NCBI GenBank assembly: GCA_026874595.1
Contig: CM049311.1
Location: forward strand, 50,535,676 to 50,599,675
Direction of reading: 5' to 3'
Source: Sipunculus nudus
Taxonomy: Eukaryota; Annelida; Sipuncula; Golfingiida; Sipunculidae
Length of the DNA: 64,000 bases
The notes under the pieces are model-generated. The model had not been told where the DNA came from, did not search any database, and saw only the letters and a program-made list of their open reading frames with translations. Shown piece after piece: positions 59,640-64,000 of the stretch. A program made the position numbers and the translations under genes. Numbering within the stretch: the stretch's first letter is position 1; each line of letters starts with the position of its first letter.

Positions 59640-60594
59640 TTTTTGCATATTGGCCAAAGTAATACAATACAATGGAGTCACACTAGAGCCATGTTAAAAT
59701 CATGACATAATTCTGGTTGGCAGATGGCTAGAATGATTCAAGAGAATTCAAAGGAAACATACTTGAATCACACTGAAATCTGATGCTTGAATATTGTTTT
59801 GCTGAAAACTGATGATGGAATATTGTTGTAATTGTGATTTAAATTTTGTATGCTGGATCTTTTGTGTGGGAATGGTGCTGAATTTCATACTGGAATAATG
59901 CAGGAAATATGCTGTTCTTATGCTGGATCATTGATGCTGGAATCCTTCAGTAACCCATACTGGATTCCTGCTGGACTGTGTGCTGTTTTTATGCTGCACC
60001 TTCTGCTGTTTTTTATGCTAGACTTATGCATCGCTGAAATCATGCTAGAGCCCTATTATGCTGGATTTATACTGGAACTCCAATACTGGAATCATGCTGT
60101 GGCTCATTTGCATATTTTCAGCTTGCTAATTTACATTTTTGGAACGACTGAAATCATACTGTAAATTCCAGCATGAATACAGTAAATACTGTGCAGTATG
60201 ATTCTAGTACAATGACATACTGAAATTGAACTGTATATGTGTATGCTGGAATCAGGCTGTAATCCGTACTGTTTCCATACTGGAATGGTCTGAAGACCCC
60301 CTAGCTATCTCTCATACTGAAATCATGCTGTGGTGCTCATTTGCATATTACTGTCTTATTATAATACTCATTTAAATTTTTGGAACAGGCTGGAATCATA
60401 CTGAAAATATAATGGATTCATGCTGTTGTTATGAAAGAAATTTATGAGGATTTCTGAGTGCACTGAAACCATACTGATGGCGTACTGTAATTCCAGTACA
60501 GTCCATGCTGTTTCTGAACTGGAATTATACTACAGGGTGTATGCTGGAATCAAGCTGTTTCCCATACTGTTTTCATGCTGTTTTTCGGTAAGGG
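59640..60594. repeat. Right subterminal array of CATGCTG / TACTGGAATCATGCTG words
   Basis: Counterpart of the left array, denser toward the end, with words in both orientations and two copies of a longer block containing 'gctcatttgcatatt' (60101 and 60335). The 104-codon plus frame at 59850 is a product of the array. Confidence 0.8.
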
Positions 60595-61320
60595 TCAGCA
60601 ATCCTCTTGTTAAGGGAGTAAATATATTTCTTGATTTTTTACAAAGTGCATTATGTTTGGGCCCATAACTTAAAACAATTACGCAATACTGACATCATTT
60701 CTGGCATGTGCATAGAGAATATATAGAAAAATATGTATATTATATATGATTAAAGTCAGATCAGTGGTTTTGATATTAGGCAGTCTTGAAGTGTAACAAT
60801 GGGTTTTTAATGGAAAAATGAAGTTTTTCATTAATATCTCGAAGGTTTTAAGTCCTAGTGACCAAATTCTTGGCATGGTAGGGGATTTTTGAGACATCTA
60901 ATTGTATGCCAAATTTTAGGAACTGAGAGCTGAAGCTGGGGAGCTGAGCACTTGCAAACTGCATGACACTAGCTTGATGTAAACAATATGTTATATGGTG
61001 CTTGAAAACTTGAATAAAATCTACAGTTTTTGATCAACTGGTTTCAAATGTTTGGTGTTTACAGACAAAATCCTAAAAAAACATGCTGTGAAAATTAAAT
61101 CCACAGTACTTACAGGAAAAAAACAGGTCAAAGTTGGGCAAAATTTAAGGTACCAATTTTTTATTTTTGTTAATATTTAAAAAAATTTAAAAGATTTTGA
61201 TCTAATTTTGGGTATACAATTTAATTTTGATAAATTAAAGTTATATTACTGGAAAAAAGTTTATAGCTTTAACATATTTTGTGTTAAGAGATCAAATATC
61301 TTTCCTGATTTTTTACACAA

Positions 61321-64000
61321 TGCATTCAGCTGGGTCACGTCGCTCAGCTGAATTTTTAAAAATATTAGTAACTGCAAAATATTTAATTTCTTTTGGTTTT
61401 TCATGTATATTACCATTTGAAAAGCTAAGAGAAAATGGCCCTGCTGAAATGAACCTCTGTAAATTATAGAATAATGGACATGAGCTAATGCATATGCACT
61501 GTGTAATAAATGAAATTTTTGGCCTGAAACAATTTAGTGATGCACCTAGGAAAAAAATGGGCCTATGGTAAGTGTTATATAAAAGTTACATTTCATAAAC
61601 AAATAATGTGTGAAGGTAATTAAGTTTTCAAATTTAAATATATGGCCATAATAGTTAAAAATTAATCCGACAAAGTTTGACCAATACTATTGATTTTAAA
61701 ACTAAGTTTAACAGAGTTATTCACACCTAGGCTCGGCCAACTTTAAGAGATATGAATGAAATGCTACAAAGTATTTATATCTTCTTAAATCTTGTTAAAT
61801 ATATCTTAAATATATCTCATTTGAATATTAGGATTAAATTCCTGAACATTTTTTTCTTTTAAAAAAATCAAAATTGTCCAAGTCTCAACAAAAAGAATTT
61901 ATTTAACGTTAAAATTATAAGATTCGTCTTGTTTATTAGTCCTGTATATTGAAGGGGTGGGTGGGGGGAGGGGTCTCTGTTGTAACTGCTGGTTGCTGAA
62001 AAAAATGTGAAATTATAAGATTAATCTTGTTTATTGTGCAGGTCTGTCAACAGAATCTGGTGGGGGGGGGGGAGGGGGTGGAGAGAGAAAGGCTCCCTGT
62101 GGTATTAACTGCAGACAGCCTGATCAAGCTAAACAAGAGTGAGGGCTTGCCCTGGTGATGGGATTACATAACATCAGGGGAGCATAGCCATGCACTGAAT
62201 GACCTATGTGACCGGTAAGGGAATACAACAAGAGCCTCTAAAAAAATTACAATATCTAGCCTAATTTTGCAGCTTTTATTTTCAAATTTCAGATTTTATC
62301 AGATTAGATCCTTATGTGTACATGCTGTGAAAATTAAATCCAGAGTACATGCAGGAAAAAATGTGCCGTGGCCAAAGTTGGGCAAAATTTAAGGTACTGA
62401 TTTTATATTTATGCTAATAACTTAAAACTAGGGCTTAATGACTGGGGAGGGGGGAGAGTTACAACACCTATGGATATTAATACATAATATGGAATAAAAT
62501 TCAATGGTGCTTACAGGGACTGGTGGGAGTAACAGCACCTCTGCATATACATAAAGGATAAAATTTAATTTAAAAGAAATTAATTTTAAATATTTAAAAA
62601 CAGGCAGAGAGTTAGAAAACAAAGCTAATAACTTTGATTTCCATTCTACTGAGACAGGAAAATAATGAACAATTATTTGCATATGATCTTATTTTTTCTT
62701 TTGTCAAGTCATTTTTTTAAGTTTATAAATTTTACTATATATTTGCAGTATATCATATATATCTGAATATTTTAATTGATTCACAAATCTAAATTGCATC
62801 AAGGTTTATACTTAATTTGTCAGGTAACATCAAATTATGCACACAGATATATATTTATTTTTTTTTTATAAAAAATATTTTTTAATTTTGCAAAGCAATA
62901 ATATATATGAAAATAACACTCCAGATTTCACAATTTAAATTGCACCTTTATTTATACATGATTTGCTTCATATATTATCAAATTATGCCTACTGATGGGT
63001 TAAATTATATTTTGTTTAATTATTTAAAAGTAAATAACTTCTTAAAAATGCTACATCAGATCAATGTGGCATCTCTTGGATTACTTCTTGAATTAATATT
63101 TCAAGAAAAGTTGTGCACATTGGATCAAAAACAGCTTATCATTTAAAGAAATACAGTTGACAATAACAAACCATGTATTGAAATATATTTGATAAGGTGG
63201 TGGTGTGGGGGGGGGGGGGGGGGTAGAGCCCCTGAGAATAAATGTATGTTTATTACAGCAGGGCCGTTCTGCCAGTGCTACATCACTAATAAGGAGCAAG
63301 AGTGGGGTCTTGGATGTACAAAATGCAAATGCAATAGAGCATCTGAAAAACTTCAATAATTAGAATAATTTTTAAGCTTTTACTTTCAAATATCAGAATT
63401 CAACAGATTAAATCCACATGTATTCAATCTGTGAAAAATAAATATAATATACTTACAAAATAAACATGCCATGGTCAAATTTGGGCAAAATTTAAGGTAC
63501 CAATTTTATATTTTTGCTTATATTTTAAAAAATTTAAAAGATTTTGATCTAATTTTGGGTATACAATTAAATTTTGATTAATTTAAATTATATTACTGAA
63601 AAAAAGTCCCTAGTTTTAAATTTTTTTTGTGTTAAGTGACCAAATATTTTTCCTGATTCTTTACAAAGTGCAATATGTTTTGGCCCATAACTTTTTTAAA
63701 TTATATAATACAGACCTAATTTCTGGCATGTACATAGGAACTATACAAAGGAATATTTAGGGTAAATATGAGGAAAAACAGATGAGTGGTTTTGATATTA
63801 GGCAGTCCTGGAGTGTGAAAATAGATTTTTAATAAAAAATTGAGGTTTTTCCTTAATTTCTCAAAGGAACGAAGTCGCAAAGACCCAGTTTTCGGCTTGG
63901 TAGGAGATCTTGGGGACATCTAACATTATGCTGAATTTTGGATTCCTAGGTCTTACAGTTTGAAAATGTGCCACATCTACGGACGGACGCACGGACGGAC
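61321..64000 (-). mobile_element. Helentron-like copies, partial and running off the window
   Basis: A damaged terminus 'cagctgggtcacgtcgctca' near 61326 is followed by a body like copy 3 (61345-61500), G-runs (61953-61975, 62061-62075), a partial module at 62270-62420, an AT-rich middle at 62640-63190 matching 45780-46300, a G-run (63207-63223) and the terminal module (63350-64000). This module includes the recurrent minus frame (63716-63919) and the start of the GGAC microsatellite at the window end. The 5' terminus lies outside. Confidence 0.7.

Larger units (their letters stand above)
56523..60594. mobile_element. 4.07 kb TIR transposon, ends CCCTTACCGAAAAACAGC
   Basis: Both ends begin CCCTTACCGAAAAACAGCAT (perfect 21-bp TIRs, 56523-56543 and 60574-60594). 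The insertion is proven internally: copy 4 has the uninterrupted site 'accttcagcaatcct' at 39386-39400, and here TC is duplicated on both sides (56521-56522, 60595-60596). Roughly 550 bp on the left and 950 bp on the right are packed with CATGCTG, CATACTG, TACTGGAA and their complements. The core (~57.4-59.5 kb) keeps CpGs, is more complex and carries promoter- and splice-like signals. I see no transposase. TIR sequence and 2-bp TSD do not match a superfamily I know; a CACTA-like or undescribed group is possible. Confidence 0.88.
55011..61320 (-). mobile_element. Helentron-like element (copy 10) split by a 4.07 kb insertion
   Basis: Terminus 'aacaagggacctatgggtca' (55018-55029 near-palindrome). 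The body to 56520 matches 37858-39390, and after the insertion it resumes at 60597 with 'agcaatcctcttgttaaggg', matching 39393 onward. The second tandem module (60990-61320) is truncated at 'tgcattcagctgggtcacg', where another terminus begins. The minus frame 60679-60897 is one of the recurrent MSP/MSQ...HARN frames. Confidence 0.85.

Noticed and set aside
59850-60164. 104-codon frame rich in MLDL, AGF and LEL words
   Set aside because: It consists of translated CATGCTG/TACTGGAA subterminal words of the transposon.

Overview
This is a eukaryotic, AT-rich window dominated by repeats, with no bacterial gene organisation: no operons, no long uninterrupted genes, no ribosome-binding sites. The repeat content points to a marine mollusc, most likely a bivalve. 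Many non-autonomous Helitron2/Helentron-type elements (the group that includes bivalve 'pearl' repeats) carry GGAC/GACA microsatellites, and there are tandem arrays of the 'tgaccttgacctttgacc' type, pogo/Tigger, hAT and SINE fragments, and many minisatellites. The species assignment is an inference. Most of the window is intergenic or intronic.

Layout. 0-5 kb: a four-copy ~330 bp tandem repeat with an internal 18-bp palindrome, then a 34-bp satellite. 5-11.5 kb: a truncated Helentron copy, a rearranged inverted duplication (A-B versus A'-B'), a TIR transposon starting CCATAAAATCTCC, and a hAT MITE nested in a tRNA-derived SINE. 12-16.8 kb: 28-bp and 17-bp minisatellites and the C-terminal end of a LINE reverse transcriptase. 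16.7-31.4 kb: several transposons with TGTCA...TGACA ends whose tips are built from repeated palindromes, a 2.2 kb 38-bp satellite with higher-order structure, and a TIR element starting CCGTATTTCC. 31.7-36 kb: more degenerate minisatellites. 36.8-64 kb: a dense field of Helentron-like copies, all in the same orientation (5'->3' on the minus strand). Interspersed with these are a second Helentron-like family, a Tigger/pogo fossil with a CENP-B-type helix-turn-helix fragment, and an unassigned 4.07 kb TIR transposon whose insertion is proven by an empty-site copy in the same window.

Genes. The best host-gene candidate lies on the minus strand at 43.45-44.57 kb: an acceptor, a 5' leader, an ATG with an in-frame upstream stop, 108 codons, a phase-0 donor, a 236-bp intron and a second exon that runs straight into a 63-bp (21-codon) tandem array. 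I do not recognise the protein. A second, weaker candidate is a TATA/CCAAT/E2F-like promoter with a 14-codon first exon at 58.6-58.76 kb, inside the 4.07 kb transposon. Transposon protein fossils are a LINE reverse transcriptase tail (16.53-16.75 kb), a Helentron-type endonuclease domain (45.36-45.76 kb) and a Tigger transposase fragment (52.45-52.70 kb).

The most interesting structures are the 4.07 kb transposon with CATGCTG/CATACTGG subterminal arrays and promoter-like cargo, the palindrome-tipped TGTCA elements, and the coding exon fused to a minisatellite. All family assignments are from reading the sequence; no database search was possible.
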